Below are positions 33,201 through 42,500 of a DNA stretch of 64,000 nucleotides, piece after piece (within the stretch, counting starts at the first letter, position 1; every line of letters starts with the position of its first letter). The notes beneath the pieces are model-generated. The model ran no database searches. It was not told the origin of the DNA and saw only the letters and a program-made list of their open reading frames with translations. Origin of the DNA: a bacterium (lineage in GTDB: Bacteria > Desulfobacterota > DSWW01); contig JANQFG010000096.1 in NCBI GenBank assembly GCA_028277985.1, forward strand, positions 46,125 to 110,124, read 5' to 3'. The translations under genes were made by a program, and so were the position numbers.

Positions 33201-36200
33201 CCAATCCCACGACCAGGAGCCGGGTGGTTCCGTCGTCGCCTATCGATGGATCCGCACCTCGAGCGATGACCCGGACCCAGCGGACGTGGCGCAACCGAAG
33301 GTGAAGCTCTCCGGAGGGCGACTCCACACCTTCCGTCTCATCGTCCAGGATAACGAAGGCGCATGGAGCGCCTACGATGAGGTGACCTTCCAGCTCGAAG
33401 GCGAGTGCGGGTTCATTCACACCTCGAACCCGACCTTCATCTCCTGGTGCGACGTCTTCCAGAAGGTGGGCACGGGCAAAGTGAAGGGTGCGATCGCCAA
33501 CATCGACGAGACCTCCGAGGCGGTCATCGAGTTCTTCAGGCCGAACATGATCGACACGAGCGGCAGCAAGACCCTGGCCGCGTACAAGTGGATCGACTTC
33601 ACCAAGGAAATGGGCATCGAAGGCGACTTCACGACCAAGAAGAAGGTCCGCTCGGATTTCCTCAGCCAGTACAAGGAACTCAGAAAGGCTGCGGAAACCT
33701 ACAACATGGTTGCGGAGTGGGCAACCGGCATCTCGGACATCATGCAGGACACCATGAGCGCCATCGTAGGCCAGATGGTGGACGCTCTCTTCAAGGACCT
33801 GTTCCTGAAGAAGCTTGCTGCAGGAACGATTGCAGCGGCCAGGCCTGAACCCCCCATGATCGAGCGCGCCGAGGTGGTCCACAACGAAGACGGGTTGCCC
33901 GAGGCGGTGAAGCTCGAGTTTCACCCGTGCATCGATGAAATCGACGAGGCCCTCCACGGAACTTCGGCTCGTCACTACTACCTGGTCTACAGACAGAACC
34001 CTCAGGCGGGCGGCCTCACGCTTCTGGCCATGTTGCCCTCCTACAAGTACCACGAAACGCTCGCCACCAGGCCGGACGACTATGCGAGAGAGATGCTGGA
34101 CGCGTTCATAGAGAACGATCCGAATCTGCTTCTCAGCTTCGTGGACCCCAACCCTCCCCTTGGCACGAATTCGTACAAGATGGTCACCCGCGTCATACGC
34201 GGCCCCGTGCCTCCCAAGACCTACATCGAGCCGGAAAAGAAGATGGTCTTCGAGATCCTCGTGAGCAAGGCAGGACCCGCGGCCTCGGCCCTCGTGGACA
34301 TGATGTTCACGGTGAGCGACACCATGCAGGACATCATCGTCAACACGAGATACCAGGTTAGCGAGTTTTCGGATCCGGAGATGGTCTACGTCGGTGCGCT
34401 CACCCAAAACATTTACCCGCGCATCGATCTGGCCGTGGCGGAGAGGACGGGCGATGTCTACATCAGCATCCCGGATACGGGCAAGATCCTGCGCTGGACG
34501 CCCGCCGGCATCGAGCCCTTCAGCGACTCCGGGTTCAAGGAACCCCACCAGGCGGGTCTGGCCGTAGATCCCTGGGGCAACGTATTCACGGACAACAAGG
34601 CCTCTGACCTGAGGTTCGGCGGAAAGATCTTCCGTTTCAGCTCGGAGGATGCAACGCGAGAGATCATCGGCTCGGTGAACTACTACAGCGCGCTCCTTCA
34701 GTACGCCCGGAGCGCAGACGTGAAGGCGGTCACCTACGGCTTCGACCGGGTCGACAAGAGGCCGTACCTGTTCATCGCCGACACGGCGGACCGTCGCATC
34801 TCCAAGCTCGACCTTCGAAACGGCGCGATCATCGAGCAGTATCTCTACGAACGGAACGTGAGCCACAACTACGCCGCGTCCGACCTGTTTCTATTCCAGG
34901 GAAACACCCATCTTCACTACAGCTACATGTCCAACCGGATTTACGCGACCCAGGGCAACGAGCTGCTCGTTGCCTATCCGGACGGAACCGCGGAGAGCCC
35001 CTTCTACGCCATCGACAACCCTTTTGAAACCTCCTGGCTCACCGGCATCGACGGGGACTTCAACGGAGACATCTACGTGGCCGACATGTTCGCGGGCCGG
35101 GTCATCAAGATTCCGTATTGGTACATGGCCTTCGGCGGATATGGAAAGGATCCGGACTATCTCGAGCGCCACGTTGTGGTCGAGGGTCTGGACGAGCCCC
35201 TGGACATCCAGCTTTCCGGGGATGCGGCGGAACTTTTCATCGTCGACTCCCGCGGCTTGAAGCGTATCCGGCTGGGCCTCTCCGGCCGCATCTGGGATGA
35301 ACCGAACAACTTGCCTCTGTCAGGGGCCACGATCCTGGTGAACGGACAGGCCGTCGGCTCGACCAATGGAGAGGGCTACTTCAGATTGACCAATATCGAC
35401 GCCACGGGGTTCGTACGCTTCGTTGTGCAGGCCCAGGACGGCAGGGTGCAGGACCTCTCGAGGTATCCGGATCTCAGGTTCCCTTACCCCGGCGAAGGTC
35501 ATCTCGTGCTTTCGAACGATGTCGTCTTCGAGGTCATCCCGGAGCCGGATCCGGTGGACGTGCCGCTCACGCCGACTGACGTGTCGTTGGAGGACGTGGA
35601 GTTCCCACAGGAGACAGAGGTCGTGGTGGACTACCAGAGTGTGGGCCAGACAGTGGAAACGAATTTCATCCTCCCGGGTCCGACCGTCGACGTGAGCGAT
35701 CCGGTCAGAACGTCGGTAGGTCTTCCTGAGCTGCCCGTTCCGCCTGCAGCTGCCCGCAGCTCGGACCGCCTGGAGGCCGAGGACCTCCCGGTCATCCCGA
35801 GTCCCAGGGCAAGCTCGGATCCAGGCCCCTTTGGAAAAGCCTATCGAATCCAGACGCGCCTGTTGAGCCCTGTGGAGGGGCTCAAAGTACCCAAGGTGGA
35901 TACGGGACCACCAAGAACAGCCATCCGCGGTGTGGTTCTGGCGCCCGAGGATCTGCCTGAGGCCGCCCCCGCCGAGGTTACCCTGGAGTTCGCCGGCCGC
36001 TCAGAGAGGGTTCCCGTGGTAAACGGGGTGTTCGAGTTGGCCGAAGCGGCGATGAGCGAAGGCCTCAACCGCCTGGCCGTCCGAGCCGAGCCCTCGGAGG
36101 TGATCCGAGATGATGCCGTGATCATCCCCGGCGGCCGCTCCTATCGTGTAGGCGCCGGACCTTACGGCACGACCACGACTGCAGCGCCGGAACCGCCTGC

Positions 36201-36561
36201 CCTGCGGGCCTCGGATCATGATCTCCGATCGACTGACCCGGATGGGCGTCTCTCCCCTCGAAAGACGCCGGACGAGGGCATCGGGTTCGCCGGTTTCGTG
36301 CTCGCCAAGCCGAGTGCCGCAGAGAGGCCGCGCCCTTTGCAGGAAGTTCGCGTATCCGTCTATGACACTGCAGCAGATCCTGCCTCGGGAGGACGCCTGG
36401 TAGGCAGGGCCCTGACCGATGACGTCGGGTTCTACAAGATGATCGTGCCAAGGGCGGCACTGTCTACCGACCCGGAGGCCCCCTTACCGGACCCGGCCGA
36501 TCCGGCAAGCATGACGGCCAGGTCGTTGCGGGTGGTGGTCGACCATGTTCGGAGCGAATAG
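30274..36561 (+). CDS. Giant exported multidomain protein: dockerin, PKD, Ig-like and beta-propeller regions
   Basis: 2095 residues. Signal peptide (LNRLLLLALLSSLILPLGFPAS). Residues about 42-100 hold two EF-hand-like calcium loops, DLDGDCDVDRLD and DLDGDGMITVLD, as in type I dockerins. Two PKD-like repeats follow (AGPDQ...DDPDGTI, about 110-293), then cadherin/Ig-like repeats (about 295-490), a GMSPSSGEQGL region and a carboxypeptidase-regulatory-like fold (about 625-680). A third PKD (ASVPPGQ..., about 945-1040), a beta-propeller-like stretch (DNA 34380-35270) and a second regulatory-like fold (ILVNGQAVGSTNGEGYF) come later. The tail is Pro-rich and has no sorting signal. ATG 30274 is used because GGAGG sits just before it. 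Ends 10 bp ahead of the next giant gene. Confidence 0.8.
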   Translation: MACSGHLALNRLLLLALLSSLILPLGFPASVAAQNDPPIPTDVEGDLDGDCDVDRLDLNVLLAARNTPASGEEDPRDLDGDGMITVLDARRLVLLCTQPRCTILQSSCDPTNEPPTADAGPDQIHILGLGQTEIEATLTAAASDDPDGTIVGYAWTGTPDPADEENPFVTLPAGVYTFTLVVTDNAGAESAPDQCTITVEETPNAPPAAEAGPDQTHTLAFGQTEKRITLDGTGSDDPDGTITQYTWAGTPDPADDPQPTLSLSTGTYVFTLLVTDDLGLQSDSDTVTVQILQPPEVSPPQVQLEPTEYTVDEGSVLSFPVSGSDPDGENLSLLASPQIPNATFSSTTGTAPTGLFTFEPDHSQQGIYSIAFTARDALGLTHTKTALITVNNVNRGPTLTVPGDVTIDEGEMATVQVVAADPDGDPVTLNATPLPENALFLPSTGAVVFAPDYEQAGTYQIICTASDGDPALEASEPLEIVVNDVEVGGTGEDQKLELVVDPVETPTFQTTTRITGAVNADPAPEPERIESALITGMSPSSGEQGLTLDVLLTGQSQGDFATHFEDGLSGVDFGADITVNTLEVASPTEATANISISPDAEFGSRVVTLSTDNEVAVATLGFNVTPGQTEVSGVLVDDNGEAIAGATVTVQGTSIQVVTDADGSFSLTGAPAGSLVLIVNAPDHQLIVLEIDTETGEQIDLGNLESAPTVYDPDALPSATVLSVVGRGVPRLQFSGEVEEARQVIHDTIQVVGGTRFGVLDEYGNQLNPNVEGNGMASLISEAVDVMIEHWQIGDTTKLGSMLLGFIAMFEWEGAAPSPYELMAALQELVDAAWKDPYIEDSALPVILFNRGPSISPNAPQLSLGMPLNPLQAYLLSSGLLGYMNHLFFLQDFPEGETGGTQTGFKGFPDSLVRLAMNTEGFLYPGAVVSDAPPPLMYAQADPNLPPVAVASVPPGQSTTVQLTGKGPVEVTLDGSQSHDQEPGGSVVAYRWIRTSSDDPDPADVAQPKVKLSGGRLHTFRLIVQDNEGAWSAYDEVTFQLEGECGFIHTSNPTFISWCDVFQKVGTGKVKGAIANIDETSEAVIEFFRPNMIDTSGSKTLAAYKWIDFTKEMGIEGDFTTKKKVRSDFLSQYKELRKAAETYNMVAEWATGISDIMQDTMSAIVGQMVDALFKDLFLKKLAAGTIAAARPEPPMIERAEVVHNEDGLPEAVKLEFHPCIDEIDEALHGTSARHYYLVYRQNPQAGGLTLLAMLPSYKYHETLATRPDDYAREMLDAFIENDPNLLLSFVDPNPPLGTNSYKMVTRVIRGPVPPKTYIEPEKKMVFEILVSKAGPAASALVDMMFTVSDTMQDIIVNTRYQVSEFSDPEMVYVGALTQNIYPRIDLAVAERTGDVYISIPDTGKILRWTPAGIEPFSDSGFKEPHQAGLAVDPWGNVFTDNKASDLRFGGKIFRFSSEDATREIIGSVNYYSALLQYARSADVKAVTYGFDRVDKRPYLFIADTADRRISKLDLRNGAIIEQYLYERNVSHNYAASDLFLFQGNTHLHYSYMSNRIYATQGNELLVAYPDGTAESPFYAIDNPFETSWLTGIDGDFNGDIYVADMFAGRVIKIPYWYMAFGGYGKDPDYLERHVVVEGLDEPLDIQLSGDAAELFIVDSRGLKRIRLGLSGRIWDEPNNLPLSGATILVNGQAVGSTNGEGYFRLTNIDATGFVRFVVQAQDGRVQDLSRYPDLRFPYPGEGHLVLSNDVVFEVIPEPDPVDVPLTPTDVSLEDVEFPQETEVVVDYQSVGQTVETNFILPGPTVDVSDPVRTSVGLPELPVPPAAARSSDRLEAEDLPVIPSPRASSDPGPFGKAYRIQTRLLSPVEGLKVPKVDTGPPRTAIRGVVLAPEDLPEAAPAEVTLEFAGRSERVPVVNGVFELAEAAMSEGLNRLAVRAEPSEVIRDDAVIIPGGRSYRVGAGPYGTTTTAAPEPPALRASDHDLRSTDPDGRLSPRKTPDEGIGFAGFVLAKPSAAERPRPLQEVRVSVYDTAADPASGGRLVGRALTDDVGFYKMIVPRAALSTDPEAPLPDPADPASMTARSLRVVVDHVRSE

Positions 36562-36571
36562 GAGCGATACG

Positions 36572-39500
36572 ATGAAGATAGCGACGAATTCAGATCGAAT
36601 GGCCTTTGTTTTCGCATCCGTCGTGGTTGCCGCGCTCCTCTTCCCGTGCGCTTCGACCGCCGACATCACGGTCACCGTGGCCGGCCCCGGGGGCCAGGCG
36701 AGTCAGGCATTGCCCGACGCGGGCGGCACCTTTGACATGAATCTGCCCCTGAATCAGAACGCGGTGAATCAGATCACGGTGACGGCCGAGGACCAATACG
36801 GCAACAAGGCTGCACAGGAACTCGCCATCACCCAGGTCTCTCTGGACAAGGTCGTCGTGTCCAAGGTCACCTCCGAACGCCTTTCGGTCGAGGAGGTCGA
36901 ACAGCTCGTCAACGACGGCGTCATCGACCTGGACGATCCGGAAAACTACAACGTCTCCACCTTTGACATCGTGCTCACCATTGCCAAAGAGCCCGTACCC
37001 ATCAAGATCCCTATTGCGATGCCAAAAGAAGAGCCCGGGGGCTGGGAAACCTACAAGATGCCCAAGGGCGGGGACAGCGGTTCGAACAAGAAACCGCCGC
37101 CTCCTCCTGTCGTAATCGTGGTCTTCGAGGAGACCGTATCCGGACCCAGTGAGGAGAAGGTATCCGTTCCCGGCGTGATCGTGATCGAAGGACGGATCAA
37201 GAGCCTGAAGGAGTTCTTTGCCGTCCGGCTGCTCCTCATGAACACTTCCGGCATCTTCACCCTGAGCGACGTGATGGCAAACATCGAGTTCCCGGACGGC
37301 GGCCTGACGAGCATGCTGCCCGCCGACGGCGTCGTCTCTTTCGGCGAAATCCTTCCCGGTGACGGTGATCAGCCCGGACAGAAGGAGAAGGAATTCATCA
37401 TCCGGGGCGATGAAATCGGCATCCGCGACGTGATCGTGAATTTCGGCGGCGTGCTGACCGGGCCGGGCATCCTCGTGGAAGAGCCGATCCCCTTCAACGG
37501 AAGCGCCGTGACCGACGTGGAGGTCAAGGGGCCACCCACCTTCGAGGTTCAGGTGACTCATCCCGACTTCGTCGTTGCGGGCGAGCCTTACGAGCTCGAG
37601 GTAAAGATCACGAACACGGACGACATCCCTGCCATGTACGCCAGTCTGGAGCTGGATATGGGAGCGGACGGCATCCTGGTCACATGCGAGCTCGACACGG
37701 ACGGGAATCCTGTATGCACCGAGCTGGACGGAGCAGAGATCCGCAGCCTCGGACACATCCTTGCCGGCGAGACCGTGACCGAGATCTTCACGGTCAAGCC
37801 ACTGAAGACCGGCCAGGTCAGCTCCTGCATGGGAGCGTCCGACCAGAACATCACCCTTCAGGTGTTCGTCGGAACGATCGGTTGCATGGTCGGACACTTC
37901 CCGCCCGATCGGATCCCATCGGACGGCACCCCGGCCGTGACCGTGCTGCCCCTGCCGAACGCGACCGGCATTCATACCGACTCCCCGGTGGTCGGCTTCT
38001 TCAGCGAAGAGATGGCACAGGGAACGATCACGACCGGTGAGGACGGCTCTTTCAACGTATTCGACAGTGCGCGAGAGCGCGTTCCTGGCCGGCTTCGCTT
38101 CGAGTTGATCAACGAGAAGACAGTTGCCATCTGGCAAGTGAACGACGGAATCACCAATCGGCTCGTGCCGAACGCGGAATACACCGTCATGGTCACCACG
38201 GACGTGGCCGACCTGGATGGCTTCACGATGGCCACGCAGTGGTTGAACACCTTCACGACCACGGCAACCGGGATCGATGACATAACAGCACCGACCCTCA
38301 CCCTGTCGGTGCGGCCGCCCGTGGACCCGAACTTCGTTCTTCCCGGCCAGATCATCGAGGTCAACGCATACGCGTCCGACCAGGGGTCGGGTATCAGCCG
38401 CGTGGAGGCGAGAATCAAGGACCTGGACGAGCCGGGGGCGACTTTCCAACTCGTGGACCAGAAGACCGTGTTCGACGGCGATCTGCCTCCCTACATCTTT
38501 GCCATCAACTCGGCAAACCTCGTGCCCGGCCATGCCTACCAGTTCAGGGGCACGGCCTACGACGGCAACGGCAACGTCCGGGACTCCACGATTTCCCTGC
38601 TCATCGCGGCTTCGGCCGATCCGCCGACGATCCTCCTGCCCGAAGACCCTGGTATGCCCGTACTTCACGGTATCTCCTTGGATGTGACTCCTGAGGACTA
38701 CACCGGCGGTGTGCGCGAAGTGCGCTTCTATCTGGACGACGCCACCTCACCGTTCAAGACGGTGAACCTTGCCCCCTTCCAGGCAAGCCTAAGGACCCTC
38801 GGCCTGGACCTTGGTGACCACACGGTCCGGGCCGTGGCCGAGGACGGTCTCGGCCAGACCGGAGAAGACACCCTGAGCTTCGAGTTGGTCGAAAACCTCA
38901 ATATGCCGACCGTCGGCTTCGCCGGGTCGACAAACGGAACGGAATACATCGAAGGCAGCTCGATCCTGATCAGCGGTACGGCCGAGGATCCTGTGGGCAT
39001 CCAGTCCATGAGCTACTATCTGAACGACGAACCTGATCCGATCTTCACGGGCCTGGCCCCGATCCTGCTCGACTCTACGGGTCTAGGACTGGGAACCCAT
39101 AAGATTACCCTTCTGGCCACCAACAACCTTGGCATCACGAACAACACGGAGGATCCGGCATCCTCTCTCACCTTCGAGATTGTCGAGCCCGAGCCGGGGC
39201 CGCCGCCTCCACAACCGACCCTCACGAACGTCGCTCACCCTGACGGTGACGGCCTTGTGGTTCTGGAAGGCACTTCCGTAGCAGGGGCACGCGTCGACGT
39301 GACCAACACGAGCACCGGGCTGACCGTGAGCACGATAGCGTCCCCTGCCGGGGCCTTCACCGTCCAGATCGACGCGCAGGTGGGTGATGTGCTATCCATC
39401 CTGGCCTACGACTTCAGTCAATCCGAGGACCCGAGCGAAACCGTTCAAGTTACGGCGACCGCTCCGCCTGTTCTCCAGTCTATCGATGTTTCCCCGTTGA

Positions 39501-42500
39501 CAATGACATTCACTGCTGTAAACGAATCTCAAGACATCGTCGTCACGGGACACTATGACAACGGATCAACAGATAACATAACTTCAGCAGCCTCGTTCTC
39601 GAGCGACGACCCTGCCGTGGCCGCAGTCGGCTCATCCGGCACCGTCGTTGCCCTCTCCTACGGCACGGCAACCATCACCGTCACGGTGGGCAGCTTCCAG
39701 GAACTGGTGGCGGTCACATCGAATATCATCGATCTCGAGAGCATTACGGTGGACCCTGGGAGCGTTGATCTAGTGGCAATCGCCCAGACGGGTCAGCTTT
39801 CCGTCACGGGTCACTACAGCAACGGCTCGAACCAGACGCTGTCAACCGGGGTTTCGTACGCTGTCGCCAACACCCAGGTTGCGACCGTCAATTCCGCCGG
39901 GGTCGTCACAGCCGTTGGAGACGGCTCTACCGAGATCAGCGTATCCCATGCCGGGGTTCCGCCTGTGGTGGTCCCGGTAACCGTCGACACCGGGCTCGAC
40001 CCTGCACCGACGGTGAGCATCCTCAGTCCGGCCGACGGCTCGAACGTGGAGCGTGGAAATCTCGTTTCCGTTACGGTTCAGGCCCAGGATTCAATCGGTG
40101 GTGTGGTGCGGGTGTCCCTCGACGTCTCGGGAGAGACCGTGGGTTCCCAGATCATCCAGGTCTCCCCAGCCTCCCTGGACACGACGGAAGCCTTCTCCTT
40201 CAACGTTTCCGACCTTGCAGCCGTGGGCGGCACCATTACGATCGCTGCTCACGCCGAAGACACGAGCGGCCATACGTCCGCCGTGGCTTCCATAACCCTG
40301 AATGTGGTGGACGAGACTCCACCTTCTGTGACGATCAGCCAGCCTACGCAACAGGCGCCCTTCAACTTCGGCGACACGGTCAACATCCAGGTCGAGGCCT
40401 CGGACGCAGTGGGGTTGTCGCAGATCCGGTTCGAAACGACCGGCGCCCTGCGCGAATCGGGCACCCATACGGTGGCTCCGATTTCACAGACGGACACCGC
40501 TGCCTTCTCGTTCAGCGTACCCTACGGGGTGAGTTCGCCCGACGTGACGATTCTTGCCTATGCACTGGACCTGTACGGCAACGAAGGGACAGCCATCCCC
40601 GTGGATATCATCCTAACGGACGCGGATGTCACTCCGCCCGAGACGATAGCGACAGGCGTGACTGATCCGGAAAGCACCGCCACTGCGATCGTCACTTACG
40701 AAGTCCTCGACGGGCTGGATGACCTGGACCACGTGGAGCTCTTCTTCCGGCGTGACGGAATCGGTACCTTCAACCGCTACACGGATGCGGATGGAGGAAA
40801 CGCCCTGGGTCACTTCGTGCCCGAGGCCGGAAATGTGGGCACCATCGTCTTTGATTCCACCAAGATGGGAGGTGACGGTGCGTTCGAGTTCTACACCGCG
40901 GGAGTGGATCTGGCCGGCAACCGCGAGCCGCCACCTGACAACGGCGCAGGAAGCGTGCTGCCGGATCAGGCGGCCGCCTTCAATGCCGGCACGGTCTGGA
41001 CCGTCATCGATGTAGCAACAGAGATCGGCGATGGAGAAAGCACCTACGACGATCAGAATCTGCGCATCGACGGCGTGACGGTATCGATCGACGGTTCGCA
41101 CAGCTTCCAGAACGTGGAGCTCGTCAACGGCGCTGTGCTCACCCATCCCGAAACGGACATGGGCTTCGAGTATGGAATCACTCTCAGCGCATGGACCCTT
41201 ACTCTGGACGGAACCAGCAGCATCAACGTGGACAGCCGCGGCTACCTGGGCGGCTATCGTGGGGTGAACGACTGCTCCGGACAGACCGAGGGCAATACAG
41301 ACGGATCCGAAAGCACGGCTGGTGGATCCTATGGCGGTCTGGGTGGCTCCTACGGAGCCGGCATCCCCGGCCCCGTATACGGCGACCTGACTTCGCCTGT
41401 GGGTCCGGGCTCCGGAGGAGGCTGTTACAACTCGAACAGGCCGGGCGGCGACGGCGGCGGCAGCGTGGAGATCCACGCAATCAACATCGTTGCGGATGGA
41501 AACGTTTTGGCAAATGGAGGTATCGGAAGCGGATACCAATCTGGAAGTGGTTCCGGTGGAGCCATATACCTGGTGGTTTCCACCCTATCGGGCACAGGAA
41601 CGGTCGCGGCCAACGGCGGCTCTCTCGAGGTAGGTGGTGGTGGAGGAAGGATCGCGGTCCATTACATCGATATCTCCACAATGGACACCGGCCTGATTCA
41701 GGCCCTTGGAGGACAGGGCAACTACAGTCTCGGCGGAAACGGTACCGTGTTCCTCAAGAGCGTGGAGGAGTCGAACGGTACCCTCGTGGTGGACGGACAG
41801 GGTGCATCCTCCGCCTTCTCCACCCTGCCCATACCTCCGGGATATGTGTTCGACAACATCGTGATCCGGAACAACGCCCGGGTGGTGGCGGACGATGTCC
41901 TGGTGGCAAACGATGCCATCCGGATCCTTTCGGGAAGCATACTCACCCACTCCTCGGAATCCGAGGCGGGGCTCACCATCGACGCAGCCAGGCTGGAGGT
42001 GGATGAGACCAGTTTCATCGATGTCTCCGCCAGAGGTTACCGTGGAGGATACCGCGACGGCAACAACAGGTGTGAGGGTCTCACCCTGGGTGGCCTGCCG
42101 GGGTCGATCCACGTGTCCGGAGGCAGCTATGGCGGTTACGGTGGAAACTACGGCTCATCGGGCGGGATCATCACATACGGTGATCCCGCAGAACCGGTCT
42201 ATCTGGGCTCAGGCGGCGCCTGCTACAACGACAATCGGCCCGGCGGCAACGGCGGCGGCCTGGTACGAATCACCGCTACGGACGCGGTCATCGTGGACGG
42301 CAGCATCCTGGCCAACGGCAGTCAGGGCAGTGGATATCAATCCGGGAGCGGCTCCGGCGGCTCCATCAAGATCGATACATCCCTGCTGCGCGGCACGGGA
42401 ACGATTGCAGCCAACGGCTATGCCTTTGAAGTGGGTGGCGGAGGAGGAAGGGTCGCCGTCACGTATGACTATCTGGGCGGCACAGGGGATGACCTGAACG

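Noticed and set aside
32911..34866. Long open frame on the minus strand inside the dockerin-protein gene
   Set aside because: Antisense shadow: His/Arg/Val-rich text with no recognisable domain. The plus strand encodes PKD and propeller-like blocks with good codon use.
36590..38668. Long open frame on the minus strand at the start of the second giant gene
   Set aside because: Antisense shadow with repetitive His/Arg/Val composition and no ribosome site. The plus strand carries a signal peptide and Ig-like segments.
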